The notes beneath the pieces are model-generated. The model saw only the letters and a list, made by a program, of their open reading frames with translations. It was not told where the DNA came from and searched no databases. DNA of 64,000 bases, taken from assembly GCA_046349155.1 (NCBI GenBank), contig JAXMCW010000002.1, positions 372,001 through 436,000 of the forward strand, in the 5' to 3' direction. A program made the translations under genes and the position numbers. The DNA is from Alsobacter sp046349155. GTDB taxonomy: Bacteria > Pseudomonadota > Alphaproteobacteria > Rhizobiales > Beijerinckiaceae. Positions 6,982 through 16,367 of this stretch are shown here, in pieces (the first letter of the stretch is position 1; each line of letters begins with the position of its first letter).

Positions 6982-8581
6982 AGGCTCCCGCCTCGATGCG
7001 GCAGGCGATGACCGTGAAGCGGTCGGCGGCGAAAGCCTCGCGCAGGGCCGCCTCCAGGCTCGTCCGGTCGGACACGGTGACGCCCCGTCCGCCGAAGGCC
7101 TCGGCCACGAGGTCGAAGCGCGTCGCGCCGAGGCCGACCCCGGCGGCGGGAAGGCCCGCCTGGGATTGCTTGAGGGCGATCAGGGCCAGGCTCTCGTCCT
7201 GCAGCACGAGGACGACGACCGGCAGGCGCTGGTCGCGCAAGGTGCCGAGTTCGCCCAGCCCCATCTCCAGGCCGCCATCGCCCAGCACGGCCACGACCGG
7301 CCGCGCCGGCGCAGCGATCTTGGCGCCGATGGCGAGGGGCACGGCCGCGCCCATCGTGCACCAGCCGGCCGATTGCAGCACGGACAGGGGCCGCTTCAGC
7401 CGCAGCATCTGGCTGAGCAGGATCCGGTGGGCGCCGCTGTCGATCGTGACGGTCGCGTCGGCCGGCAGGCTGGCCTGCAGCGTCTCGAAGGCGGCGTGGG
7501 GACCCCAGGACCTCGGTGCCGCGAAGGCCTGGCGGAGGGCCTGTCGGGCCCGCGCCGGCTGTCCCTCGGCCCATGTGCGGCGCTCACGAAGTCCCGCCAT
7601 GCCGGCCGACAGCAGGGCGGCCACGGGACCCTCCAGGCGCAGGGCCGCCGCGTGCATGCCGTGGTCCGCAGGCAGCGTTCCGAGTTCGACGATGCGGGCC
7701 GAGGCCGGGAAAGGATCGAGCCAGCCGGCGCGCATCTCGATGGGATCGTAGCCGGCGAGGATGATGAGGTCGGACTCCGCCGCAAGGCCGAGCAGGATCT
7801 TGTCGGCCAGCGGCGACAGGCCCGCCGCGCCGAGCGCGGCCGGGTGGTCTTCGTCGATCAGGCCCTTTGCCTTGTAGGTGGTGACGACCGGCACGCCCCA
7901 GCCCTCGGCCAGGGCCATGACGGCCTCGCGCGCGTCCCCTCGCGCGGCCTCGAAGCCGGCCACGAGCAGCGGCCGGCGCGCCTGGGCGAGCGCATCGCGC
8001 AGGGCACGCGCCGCCGCGCCCTGCGGATCGATCCCGGCCGGCGGTCGGGCCGGGGCGGCCAGGATGGGATCGATTTCGGCGGAAGGCATCGCCGCCACCG
8101 CCGGCGAGAGGTCGAGATGGACCGGTCCGCAGGGCGGGGTATTGGCGAGGGCCAGCGCGCGACGCACAGTGGCCGCCGCCCCCTCCGGCTCGATCTCGAA
8201 GCTCGCCTTGACGAGGGGCCGCAGCAGCGCCGCGTGGTCGACGATCTGGTGGGTGTAGCGCGACCGGACGGCGCGCTCGACGACGCCCGACAGCACGAGC
8301 AGCGGCACGCGTTCCTGCGCGGCGTCGGCGATGCCGTTCACGGCATTCGCGAGGCCGGGGCCGAGCGTGGTGACCAGCAGGCCGGGCGCGTCGTCGCTGA
8401 CGGCCGCGCCCGCCGCCATCATGGCCGCCGCCGTCTCGTGACGAGCCAGGACGAAGCGGATGCCCGCGCGCTCGAGCCCGTCGACGAGCGTGACCACCTC
8501 GCCGCCGGGCATGCCGAAGGCGAAGCGGATCCCGGCGGCTCGCAGCGCCCGTCCAATCGTGTCGGCGACCCTCTCGGCCAT
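6965..8581 (-). CDS. Thiamine-diphosphate-dependent enzyme, acetolactate synthase-like
   Basis: The 538-residue protein has the three-domain layout of the acetolactate synthase/benzoylformate decarboxylase superfamily. The N-terminal pyrimidine-binding domain carries catalytic Glu49 in ARHETAAAMMA, and the C-terminal domain has the GDGGLEMGLGEL cofactor motif. The start shown has GAGGAC 5 bases upstream; two ATGs further upstream lack ribosome sites. There is no small regulatory subunit gene nearby, so it is probably a catabolic decarboxylase, oxalyl-CoA or sulfoacetaldehyde-type enzyme rather than IlvB. It is first in the run with opgC and the dehalogenase. The substrate cannot be told from sequence. 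Confidence 0.85.
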   Translation of the reverse strand: MAERVADTIGRALRAAGIRFAFGMPGGEVVTLVDGLERAGIRFVLARHETAAAMMAAGAAVSDDAPGLLVTTLGPGLANAVNGIADAAQERVPLLVLSGVVERAVRSRYTHQIVDHAALLRPLVKASFEIEPEGAAATVRRALALANTPPCGPVHLDLSPAVAAMPSAEIDPILAAPARPPAGIDPQGAAARALRDALAQARRPLLVAGFEAARGDAREAVMALAEGWGVPVVTTYKAKGLIDEDHPAALGAAGLSPLADKILLGLAAESDLIILAGYDPIEMRAGWLDPFPASARIVELGTLPADHGMHAAALRLEGPVAALLSAGMAGLRERRTWAEGQPARARQALRQAFAAPRSWGPHAAFETLQASLPADATVTIDSGAHRILLSQMLRLKRPLSVLQSAGWCTMGAAVPLAIGAKIAAPARPVVAVLGDGGLEMGLGELGTLRDQRLPVVVLVLQDESLALIALKQSQAGLPAAGVGLGATRFDLVAEAFGGRGVTVSDRTSLEAALREAFAADRFTVIACRIEAGAYVGRF

Positions 8582-8755
8582 AAGTGTCCTCGCGGCTTGA
8601 CGGACCATGCGTCGGATCACGACGCTCGCGCAGCCACGAAGGCCTCACCGGCCCACACGATGTTGTGAAGCTCGGGTGGCGGGCGAGCCAACGCGGCTGC
8701 GGCGCGCTAGCCTGATGCGAACGGCGGCGCGCCACAAGGGGAGCGGGAGAACGCG

Positions 8756-9646
8756 ATGGGCTTGCATCGGCTGCTTGCCGCCAGCGTCGCGGCGCTCCTG
8801 GGCTTGGGCGCGATGACGGGGCCTGCCGCAGCCTGCGACGACAAGACCCGCTGCGAGGTGAAGGACGGCTTCTATCTCGTCCGGCCTCCGTCCGGTTGGG
8901 ACGGCAGGAGCCCGCTGCCCACCGCCGTCTTCTTCCACGGCTACCGCGGAAGCGCCGGGGACGTGATGAAGGACGAGGGGCTCGGTCGCACCTTGTCCGA
9001 GATGGGCGTCATGCTCGTCGCGCCGAACGGCGACAACACGAACTGGAGCTTCCCCGGCAAGCTGCAGGACGGGCGCGACGACTTCGCCTACGTGAACGCG
9101 GTGCTCGACGACGTCGAGAAGCGCTTTCCGGTGGACAGGCAACGGCTCTTCGCCACCGGTTTCTCGGTCGGCGGCTCCATGGCCTGGAACATCGCCTGCC
9201 AGATGGGCGGGCGATTCGCCGCCTACGCGCCGATCGCCGGCGCATTCTGGGATCCGCTGCCGACGGCCTGCCCCGGAGCGCCGTTCTCGCTCCGCCACGT
9301 CCACGGCCTGACCGACGCGACGGTGCCGATGAAGGGGCGCGCGGTGGGCCAGGGACGTTTCCGGCAGGGCGACGTGCTGGAGGGGATGCGCCGGCTGCGC
9401 CAGTTCGACGGCTGCCCGGAGGAGACGACGACCACGCAGGTCGACGGCGATATGACGTGCCGGACGTGGTCGGCCAAGGCGTGCTCGTCGGGGCGAGAAC
9501 TCGTGCTCTGCCTGCATCCGGGCGAACATGAAATCGACCCGCAATGGGTCGCTGACGGCTATCGCTGGGTCGATTCCCTTGCGAAGTCGGGCGCTCCGCC
9601 GGCGAGCATCGCCAAGACCGGAGCGTCGTCCGCGACGGCCAACTGA
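8756..9646 (+). CDS. Secreted PHB-depolymerase/LpqC-like esterase
   Basis: A 296-residue alpha/beta hydrolase with signal peptide MGLHRLLAAS...GPAAA and mature start CDDK. The oxyanion segment FFHGYRGSAGD and nucleophile elbow GFSVGGS (Ser137) are typical of extracellular poly(3-hydroxybutyrate) depolymerase-like and feruloyl esterase-like enzymes. HVHGLTDATVP supplies the probable catalytic Asp, and a late HPGEHEI supplies the His. It stands alone, divergent from the thiamine-diphosphate enzyme gene. The natural ester (polyhydroxyalkanoate, feruloyl or acetyl) cannot be chosen from sequence. Confidence 0.85.
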   Translation: MGLHRLLAASVAALLGLGAMTGPAAACDDKTRCEVKDGFYLVRPPSGWDGRSPLPTAVFFHGYRGSAGDVMKDEGLGRTLSEMGVMLVAPNGDNTNWSFPGKLQDGRDDFAYVNAVLDDVEKRFPVDRQRLFATGFSVGGSMAWNIACQMGGRFAAYAPIAGAFWDPLPTACPGAPFSLRHVHGLTDATVPMKGRAVGQGRFRQGDVLEGMRRLRQFDGCPEETTTTQVDGDMTCRTWSAKACSSGRELVLCLHPGEHEIDPQWVADGYRWVDSLAKSGAPPASIAKTGASSATAN

Positions 9647-9716
9647 GGCGGCCGCGAACGCTGCGCCGCGCCCGCCCGCCCGCGGCCTCAGCGCCCTGGG
9701 GCGCTTCCCCCGCCCG

Positions 9717-9977
9717 TCACTTGGCGATCCTGGGGTCGCGTCTGGCCTGGGCGGCGCGGGTGGCCGCGGCGGGGTCCTTCTCGACGCCGGCGCGAAGCAC
9801 CTCCGTCGCCGTCCTGTCCTTGCGGGACGGGTCGTCGGGCCGCGGCGCGGTCTCCGGCGTCGCCGTCGTTCCGATGTCGTCAGGCTTGACGCCGCCGTTG
9901 CGGGCCGCGGCGTCGAACTCCGCCAGCGTCTCCGGCTGAGGGCGTGCTGCGCCCGACGGCTTGTCCTGTCCGGTCAT
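9717..9977 (-). CDS. Small hydrophilic hypothetical protein
   Basis: An 86-residue, highly charged, probably disordered cytosolic protein (MTGQDKPSG... ending RRDPRIAK) with many Pro, Asp, Lys and Arg residues. It has a GGGAG ribosome site 6 bases before the ATG and high-GC third positions. It lies downstream of a csbD-like gene, with a hairpin between them, so it may be part of the same stress-induced transcript. No family is recognised. Confidence 0.55.
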   Translation of the reverse strand: MTGQDKPSGAARPQPETLAEFDAAARNGGVKPDDIGTTATPETAPRPDDPSRKDRTATEVLRAGVEKDPAAATRAAQARRDPRIAK

Positions 9978-9996
9978 GGTCGGCTCCCTTTGGAAT

Positions 9997-10021
9997 GGCG
10001 CGCCGGAAGCACCGGCGCGCC
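9997..10021. terminator. Strong GC-rich hairpin between csbD and small gene
   Basis: A 10-bp perfect inverted repeat (9997-10006 with 10012-10021) flanks a 5-base AAGCA loop. It starts 7 bp after the csbD-like stop codon on the minus strand and lacks a U-run, so it could be a leaky terminator or mRNA 3'-end stabiliser. Confidence 0.5.
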
Positions 10022-10027
10022 CTGGAT

Positions 10028-10204
10028 TCAGCGCTTGCCCTTGAGGGCGTCCTTCACGCCGCCGGCGGCATTCTGCACCTTGCCGGCTGCCTTCTCGGCC
10101 TTGCCCTCGGCCTGCATCTTGGTGTCGCCGGTCACCTTGCCGGCAGCGTCCTTGACGGCGCCCTTGGCCTGCTTGGCCATGCCTTCAATGCGGTCCTTGT
10201 CCAT
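10028..10204 (-). CDS. CsbD family stress-response protein
   Basis: The 58-residue hydrophilic protein MDKDRIEGMAKQAKGAV... is a canonical CsbD domain built from KxxxGKxxxxxGK-like repeats and lacking hydrophobic segments. CsbD proteins accumulate in general stress or stationary phase; their molecular role is unknown. The ATG is preceded by AGGAGG at ideal spacing. In alphaproteobacteria such genes are often under EcfG control; I did not identify an EcfG promoter here. Confidence 0.88.
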   Translation of the reverse strand: MDKDRIEGMAKQAKGAVKDAAGKVTGDTKMQAEGKAEKAAGKVQNAAGGVKDALKGKR

Positions 10205-10439
10205 CTCGGCCTCCTGTGTGGCGGGAGGCCGGTCAACGGGAGCGACGACGAATGGTTCCTGGACCTTTGCCGGTTGCAACGTGACGCGAGTTTCACTTGT
10301 CAGGCGGCGCGGGTCGGGTTTGATGGCGCGGCGTCGGCCCGGCCGGCGCTGCGCGGCGCGGCCGCGAGTCGCAGCGGACCCGAGCGTGACCGAGTACCCG
10401 TCCTTCCCACACCCGGACTGCCGAACGACCCGGCGCGCA

Positions 10440-11849
10440 ATGCCGGCGCGCCTGGCTCTCGCCGTGATGTGCGGGATCGCCCTTTCGGGCTGCATCAAGG
10501 GCGGCCGCCTGGATCCGGCCCTCGACGTTCCCGGCTCATACCGCGCCCTCAGGTCCGGGGAGGCCCCTCCGCCCTCCCCCACCTGGTGGCGCGCGTTCCG
10601 CTCGCGCGAGCTCTCGCGCTTCATGGACGAGACGGAGGTCGGCAACCTGGACATCGCCGCGGCGATCGCGCGCATCCAGCAGGCGGATGCGCAGGCCACC
10701 ATCGCCGGCGCGGCGCTGCTGCCGACGCTCGACGCCAGCGCCGATGCGGCGCGCAGCCGCGCCTCGGCGCTGACCGTGAACGGCCGCAACACCATCGCGT
10801 CGCCGGACCGCAACAGGTTCACGACCGGGCTTCAGGCCGCCTACCAGCTGGACTTCTGGGGCCGCAACCGGAGCCTGCTCACCGCGGCGCAGGAGGGAGC
10901 CCAGGCCAGCCGCTACGACAAGGACACGGTGACGCTGACCGTGCTCGCCTCGACGGCGACGACCTACATCCAGATCCTCGGCGCGCAGGAGCGCCTTCGC
11001 ATCGCACGGCAGAACGAGGCGAGCGCCACCCGCGTCCTGAAGATCATCCAGGAGCGGCTGGCCGTGGGCACCGCGACGGCGCTGGACCTCGCGCAGCAGG
11101 AGACCGTGGTCGCCAACCAGCGCGCGACCATCCCGCCGCTGCTGCAGCAGATCGAACAGGACACGGCGACGCTGGGCGTGCTCCTCGGCCGCACGCCGGA
11201 GCGGGTGACGGTAAAGGGCGGCGGCCTCGGCGCGGTCTCCCTGCCCGTGATCCAGCCCGGCCTTCCCTCCAGCCTGCTGCGCCAGCGGCCCGACATCGCC
11301 TTCGCCGAGGCGCAGCTCGCGGCGGCGGACGCCAACGTGGACGCCGCGCGCGCGGCCTTCTTTCCCACCATCAATCTGACGGCGGCCGGCGGATTCGAGA
11401 GCCTCGCGCTGCGCACGCTCTTCAACTCGGCCGGCGGCTTCTACACGATCGGAGCCAGCCTCGCGCAGCCGATCTTCGAAGGCTGGCGGCTCGAAGGCGA
11501 CCTCGACCAGCAGAAGGGACGGCAGGCGGAGCTCCTGCAGGCCTATCGCAAGGCGGTGATCAGCGGCTTCGCCGACGTGGAGAAAGCGCTCTCCGCGGTC
11601 CGCCACCTGTCCGACCAGGAGCGCGAACTCGGTGCCGCCCTGACGAGTTCGCGGCGCGCCTACGAGATCTCGGAAGAGCGGCTCAGGGAGGGCACGGTCG
11701 ACCTCGTGACCGTGCTCACGACGCAGCAAAGCCTGTTTCAGACCGAGCAGGCCCTGGCCGACGTGCGACAGCAGCGGCTCCTGGCCGCAGTCCAGCTCTA
11801 CCAGGCCCTCGGCGGAGGCTGGCAAAAGCCGGACAAGCCCGCGCCATGA
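10440..11849 (+). CDS. RND outer-membrane factor lipoprotein (NodT/OprM family)
   Basis: The 469-residue TolC-like outer-membrane channel serves the RND pump genes that follow. A short signal peptide ends in lipobox LSGC, so Cys18 should be acylated. It shows two OEP repeats, with the conserved LRQRPDIAFAEAQLAAADANV and QPIFEGWRLEGDL segments, as in NodT, OprM and CmeC. A GTG 54 bases upstream is a possible alternative start but would give an unusual n-region. It lies 59 bp upstream of the adaptor gene, so a four-gene operon is probable. The reading frame stays open far upstream over the divergent csbD region; that extension is not real. Confidence 0.87.
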   Translation: MPARLALAVMCGIALSGCIKGGRLDPALDVPGSYRALRSGEAPPPSPTWWRAFRSRELSRFMDETEVGNLDIAAAIARIQQADAQATIAGAALLPTLDASADAARSRASALTVNGRNTIASPDRNRFTTGLQAAYQLDFWGRNRSLLTAAQEGAQASRYDKDTVTLTVLASTATTYIQILGAQERLRIARQNEASATRVLKIIQERLAVGTATALDLAQQETVVANQRATIPPLLQQIEQDTATLGVLLGRTPERVTVKGGGLGAVSLPVIQPGLPSSLLRQRPDIAFAEAQLAAADANVDAARAAFFPTINLTAAGGFESLALRTLFNSAGGFYTIGASLAQPIFEGWRLEGDLDQQKGRQAELLQAYRKAVISGFADVEKALSAVRHLSDQERELGAALTSSRRAYEISEERLREGTVDLVTVLTTQQSLFQTEQALADVRQQRLLAAVQLYQALGGGWQKPDKPAP

Positions 11850-11908
11850 TGTTGCTTTAAGCGCAGTCGAGTACACTCGATCCCGAGTTTCCCCCGAGGG
11901 AACGTCCG

Positions 11909-13207
11909 ATGACCCGCAAGTGGCGGCGCGCGCTGCCCATCATCCTCGTTCTGGCCGTCGCCGCGCTGGTCGTGCCGGTGCTGCTCGAGCGGCCGGGCTC
12001 GGACCAGCCGCGGCAGTCGCGGCGGCGCGACAATGGCGACCCCGTCGCCGTGCTGGCCACCACGGCAAGGCTCGCCGACGTGCCGGTCTATCTGGAGGGC
12101 GTCGGCACGGCGCGTCCAGCCAACACCGTCGTCGTGCGCCCGCAGGTGGACGGGCAGCTCACCAAGATCCTCTTCACGGAGGGCCAGTCGGTTCGGAAGG
12201 GCGACCTGCTCGCAACCATCGATCCCACGATCTACCAGGCCCAGCTCGAGCAGGCCAAGGCGAAGAAGGCGCAGGACGAGGCGCAGGTCGAGAATGCGCG
12301 GCGCGACCTCGAGCGCTACAGCCGACTCGCCGAGACGAACTCGGTGACCAAGCAACAGGCCGACACGCAACGCGCGCAGGTGGCCCAGCTCGAAGCCCTC
12401 CTGAAGGCCGACCAGGCCGCCATCGACAACGCCGCGGCCATGCTCGCCTATACGCGCATCACCGCACCCATCGACGGGCGCACAGGTATCCGCACCGTCG
12501 ACGAGGGAAACCTCGTGCGGGCCTCCGACAGCGCCGGGCTGGTCGTCGTGTCGCAGATCCAGCCCATCGCCGTGATCTTCAGCGTGCCGCAGCAGGAGCT
12601 CCCGCGCATCAACCGCGCCATCGCCGCCGGCCCGCTCAAGGTCGAGGCCATGGACAATGACGACCGCGAGCCCATCGATTCCGGCACGCTCCAGGTGGTG
12701 GACAACCAGGTCGACCAGACGACAGGCACCGTGCGCATCAAGGCCGAATTCCCCAATGCGGCCCTGGCGCTCTGGCCGGGCGCCTTCGCCAACGTCAGGC
12801 TGCTGGTGGAGACGCTGAAACAGGTCGTCGTGGTGCCGACCGGCGCTGTGCAGCGGGGCCCCAAGGGCCCCTTCGTCTTCGTGGTGGGCGACGAGGACAC
12901 CGTCTCAATCCGCCTCGTCGCCACCACCCAGCAGGACGACCGGCGCGCGGTCATCGCCTCGGGCCTGAACCCCGGCGAGCGCGTGGTGACGACGGGCTTT
13001 TCCCGCCTCGCCGACGGCGCCAGGGTCACCGTCTCCGCGGCGGCCGAGCAGGAACCGGCCGAGGGCGCTCCGGCGCTGCGGCGGGTCGCGCCTCCCGGGC
13101 CGGAGGCAGCCCCGGGCCAGCGCCAGCGCGGCGAGCGCCGCAGCAGGCCCGATGGCGCGCCGGCGGGGGCGCCGGCGGCATCGGCCTCGCCCACGCCCAG
13201 CCAGTGA
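11909..13207 (+). CDS. mdtA: RND periplasmic adaptor, MdtA-like
   Basis: A 432-residue membrane-fusion protein with an N-terminal membrane anchor, bridging the inner-membrane pump and outer channel. In order it has the lipoyl half-motif VVVRPQVDGQLTKILFTEG, an Ala/Gln/Lys-rich coiled-coil hairpin (about residues 110-165), a second lipoyl half ITAPIDGRTGIRTVDEGN, and beta-barrel and membrane-proximal domains. The C-terminus is a Pro/Ala/Arg-rich disordered tail, longer than in E. coli MdtA. The sequence just upstream has a small palindrome TCGAGTACACTCGA (11867-11880), a possible operator. The gene ends 4 bp before mdtB. Confidence 0.9.
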   Translation: MTRKWRRALPIILVLAVAALVVPVLLERPGSDQPRQSRRRDNGDPVAVLATTARLADVPVYLEGVGTARPANTVVVRPQVDGQLTKILFTEGQSVRKGDLLATIDPTIYQAQLEQAKAKKAQDEAQVENARRDLERYSRLAETNSVTKQQADTQRAQVAQLEALLKADQAAIDNAAAMLAYTRITAPIDGRTGIRTVDEGNLVRASDSAGLVVVSQIQPIAVIFSVPQQELPRINRAIAAGPLKVEAMDNDDREPIDSGTLQVVDNQVDQTTGTVRIKAEFPNAALALWPGAFANVRLLVETLKQVVVVPTGAVQRGPKGPFVFVVGDEDTVSIRLVATTQQDDRRAVIASGLNPGERVVTTGFSRLADGARVTVSAAAEQEPAEGAPALRRVAPPGPEAAPGQRQRGERRSRPDGAPAGAPAASASPTPSQ

Positions 13208-13211
13208 CCCG

Positions 13212-16200
13212 ATGAACGTCTCGGCCCCCTTCATCCACCGGCCGATCGCGACCTCGCTGCTCGGCATCGCGGTGCTGATCGGTGGCCTGCTGGGCTATCT
13301 GTGGCTGCCGGTCTCAGCCCTGCCGCAGGTCGACTTCCCGACCATCCAGGTCACGACGCAGCTCCCGGGCGCCAACCCCGACACGATGGCGGTGCTGGTG
13401 ACGGCGCCGCTCGAGCGCCAGCTCGGGCAGATCGCCTCCCTCGCATCGATGACCTCAAACAGCGCCTTCGGCATCAGCCAGATCGCGCTCCAGTTCGATC
13501 TCGGCCGCGACATCGACGCCGCCGCGCAGGATGTGCAGGCCGCCATCAACGCGGCCGGCTCCACCTTGCCGCGCACCCTGCCCTACCCGCCCACCTACGC
13601 CAAGGTGAACCCAGCCGACAGCCCCATCCTGACGCTGGCGCTGACCTCGCCCACCTATTCCATCCGTCAGCTCAGCGACATGGCGGACACGCTCATGACG
13701 CAACGCCTGAGCGAGGTGACGGGCGTCGGACACGTCACCGTGCAGGGCGGGGTGCGGCCGGCCGTGCGCATCCAGGCCGACCTGTCGCGCCTCGCGCAGT
13801 ACGGCATCGGCCTCGACGACCTGCGTACCGCCATCACCGGCGCCAACGTGGCCGGCCCAAAAGGCGCGCTCGACGGCGAGCACCAGGCCTACACCATCGC
13901 GGCCAACGACCAGATCGAGGCGTCGGACGCGTATCGCGCGGTGACCGTGGCCTACCGCAACGGCGCGCCGGTCCTGCTCAAGGACGTCGCCGACGTGGTC
14001 GACGGGCTGGAGAACACCCGGGTGGCCGGCTGGCACGACGGCGCGCCGGCCGTGCTCCTCGACATCCAGCGCCAGCCCGGCGCCAACGTGGTGGAGACCG
14101 TGCGGCGCGTCCAGGCGCTGCTGCCCAAACTGGAGCGCTCCCTGCCCTCCGGCGTCTCGCTGACGGTGCTGCACGACCGAACGGGCACGATCAGGGCCTC
14201 CATCCGCGACGTCCAGTTCACCCTGGCTCTGAGCGTCGGCCTGGTGGTGCTCGTCGTGCTTCTCTTCCTGCGAACGGCTCGCGCCACGGCCATCGCCGGC
14301 GTGGCGCTCCCGCTGTCGCTGGTCGCGACCTTCGGGGTGATGTGGCTGCTCGGATTCAGCCTCGACAACCTCTCGCTGATGGCGCTGACGATCGGCACGG
14401 GCTTCGTGGTCGACGACGCCATCGTGATGATCGAGAACATCGTCCGGCATATCGAGAACGGAGAGAGGCCGCTGGATGCGGCGCTGAAGGGCTCGCGCGA
14501 GATCGGCTTCACCGTGATCTCGCTGACGCTCTCCCTGATCGCCGTGTTCATCCCGATCCTGTTCATGACGGGAATCGTGGGGCGCATGTTCCGCGAGTTC
14601 GCCCTGACGCTGACGGTCGCGGTGGTCGCCTCGATGTTGGTGTCGCTCACGCTCACGCCGATGATGTGCGCCTACTGGCTCGGCGGCCGGAAGGCCGAGG
14701 CGAAGCCCGGCCGCGTCGCCCGCTTCTTCGAGGCCCTGCTCGACGCCGTCCTGCGCGGCTACGAGGCGACCCTCCTTTGGGCGCTGCGGCGGCGCACTTT
14801 CATGCTGCTCGGCCTCTTCGCCACCCTCGGCGCGACGGTGTGGCTCTACGTCACCAGCCCCAAGGGATTCCTGCCGCCGCAGGATACCGGCCTCATCACG
14901 GCGGTGACGCAGGCCGAGCCGACCGTGTCCTTCGCCGCCATGAAAAGGCTGCAGGAGGAGGTCGCCGCCATCATCCAGGCCGACCCGGACGTGGAGGGCG
15001 TCGGTTCCGTGGCAGGCGTGAGCCCGGCGAACCTGACGGCCAATACCGGCCGTCTCACAATCGCGCTCAAGCCGCGCGAGCGGCGCGAGGCGGCGGCGTC
15101 CGAGATCATGGCCAGGCTCAAGGCCCGCACGGCCGTCCTGCCGGGCGTGAGCGTGGACTTCCAGACCGTCCAGGACGTGCAGATCACGACGCGCTCCAGC
15201 CGGGCCGCATACCAGTACAGCCTCACCGGCGCCAACGCCGCGGAAGTGAGCCGATGGGCCGGCCAGCTCGCCGCCGAGCTGCGCGCGAGCCCCGCCCTGC
15301 GGGACGTCGCGTCCGAGGCCCAGGAGGGCGGCGGCCGGCTCTACGTCAAGGTCGATCGCGAAAAGGCGGCGCGCCTCGGCGTCAACGTGCAAGCGGTCAA
15401 CGACACGCTCAGCTCCGCCTTCGGCCAGCGCCAGATCTCGACCATCTACGCCCAGGCCAACCAGTACCGCGTGATCCTGGAGGCGCAGCCGCGCTACCAG
15501 GAGGATTCGGCCTCGATCCTGCAGCTCTATGTGCCGGGGGCGGGCAGCGCCCAGGTTCCGCTCGGCGCCGTCGCCTCGATCACCCACACCACCGCCCCGC
15601 TCGTGATCGCCCATGACGAGCAGTTCCCGGCCGTGACCGTGAGCTTCAACCTCGCGCCGGGTTCCTCGCTCAGCGACGCCGTGGCGGCGATTTCGCAGGC
15701 CCAGCGCGACATCGGCATGCCCGACGCCATCGTCGGGCGTTATTCGGGAGACGCCGCCGAGTTTGCGCGCTCGCTGGCCGGGGAACCCTGGCTGATCCTG
15801 GCCGCCATCGTCACGATCTACATCGTGTTGGGCGTGCTCTACGAAAGCGCCATCCACCCCATCACGATCCTCTCCACCCTGCCCTCGGCGGGCGTCGGCG
15901 CGCTGGTGGCGCTGAGGATGGCGGATCTCGACCTTTCGCTGATCGCGCTCATCGGAATCGTGCTCCTGATGGGGATCGTGAAGAAGAACGCGATCATGAT
16001 GATCGACTTCGCGCTCGACGCGGAGCGGACCGAGGGCCTGTCGCCGCGCGAGGCGATCGTCAAGGCCTGCCTGCTGCGTTTCCGGCCGATCATGATGACC
16101 ACGCTCGCGGCGCTGCTCGGCGCGCTGCCGCTGGCGCTGGAGCACGGCACGGGCTCGGAGCTGCGCGTGCCGCTGGGGATCACGATCATCGGCGGGCTGC

Positions 16201-16364
16201 TGCTGAGCCAGCTCCTCACGCTCTACACGACGCCGGTGATCTACCTGGCTCTTGACGGTCTGGCGAAGGGCCGCAAGGCTCCCCCGCCCCGACCCGGACC
16301 CCTTGTTCCCCTCGAGGAGGACGAGAGCAGCCTCGTCGACTATCCCAAGCGGGCGGCGGAGTAG
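13212..16364 (+). CDS. mdtB: RND multidrug pump subunit, MdtB-like
   Basis: A 1050-residue inner-membrane proton-driven transporter with twelve predicted helices and two large periplasmic loops. It starts NVSAPFIHRPIATSLLGIAV, has the TM4 proton-relay pair Asp-Asp in GTGFVVDDAIVMIEN, and has a conserved late segment GIVKKNAIMMIDFAL. The immediate tandem partner mdtC and MdtA-like adaptor indicate an MdtBC heterotrimer type rather than an AcrB homotrimer. It is read in the operon behind the adaptor and 3 bp before mdtC. Substrates in relatives include bile salts, novobiocin and metal stress agents; here they are unknown. Confidence 0.92.
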   Translation: MNVSAPFIHRPIATSLLGIAVLIGGLLGYLWLPVSALPQVDFPTIQVTTQLPGANPDTMAVLVTAPLERQLGQIASLASMTSNSAFGISQIALQFDLGRDIDAAAQDVQAAINAAGSTLPRTLPYPPTYAKVNPADSPILTLALTSPTYSIRQLSDMADTLMTQRLSEVTGVGHVTVQGGVRPAVRIQADLSRLAQYGIGLDDLRTAITGANVAGPKGALDGEHQAYTIAANDQIEASDAYRAVTVAYRNGAPVLLKDVADVVDGLENTRVAGWHDGAPAVLLDIQRQPGANVVETVRRVQALLPKLERSLPSGVSLTVLHDRTGTIRASIRDVQFTLALSVGLVVLVVLLFLRTARATAIAGVALPLSLVATFGVMWLLGFSLDNLSLMALTIGTGFVVDDAIVMIENIVRHIENGERPLDAALKGSREIGFTVISLTLSLIAVFIPILFMTGIVGRMFREFALTLTVAVVASMLVSLTLTPMMCAYWLGGRKAEAKPGRVARFFEALLDAVLRGYEATLLWALRRRTFMLLGLFATLGATVWLYVTSPKGFLPPQDTGLITAVTQAEPTVSFAAMKRLQEEVAAIIQADPDVEGVGSVAGVSPANLTANTGRLTIALKPRERREAAASEIMARLKARTAVLPGVSVDFQTVQDVQITTRSSRAAYQYSLTGANAAEVSRWAGQLAAELRASPALRDVASEAQEGGGRLYVKVDREKAARLGVNVQAVNDTLSSAFGQRQISTIYAQANQYRVILEAQPRYQEDSASILQLYVPGAGSAQVPLGAVASITHTTAPLVIAHDEQFPAVTVSFNLAPGSSLSDAVAAISQAQRDIGMPDAIVGRYSGDAAEFARSLAGEPWLILAAIVTIYIVLGVLYESAIHPITILSTLPSAGVGALVALRMADLDLSLIALIGIVLLMGIVKKNAIMMIDFALDAERTEGLSPREAIVKACLLRFRPIMMTTLAALLGALPLALEHGTGSELRVPLGITIIGGLLLSQLLTLYTTPVIYLALDGLAKGRKAPPPRPGPLVPLEEDESSLVDYPKRAAE

Positions 16365-16367
16365 GAC

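Noticed and set aside
6719..8668. A 649-codon plus-strand frame over the thiamine-diphosphate enzyme
   Set aside because: It is the complement of a well-supported enzyme gene and encodes no recognisable domain.
9528..10439. 300-codon upstream extension of the outer-membrane factor gene
   Set aside because: It crosses the end of the esterase gene, the divergent small genes and a hairpin. The lipoprotein signal at 10440 marks the true start.
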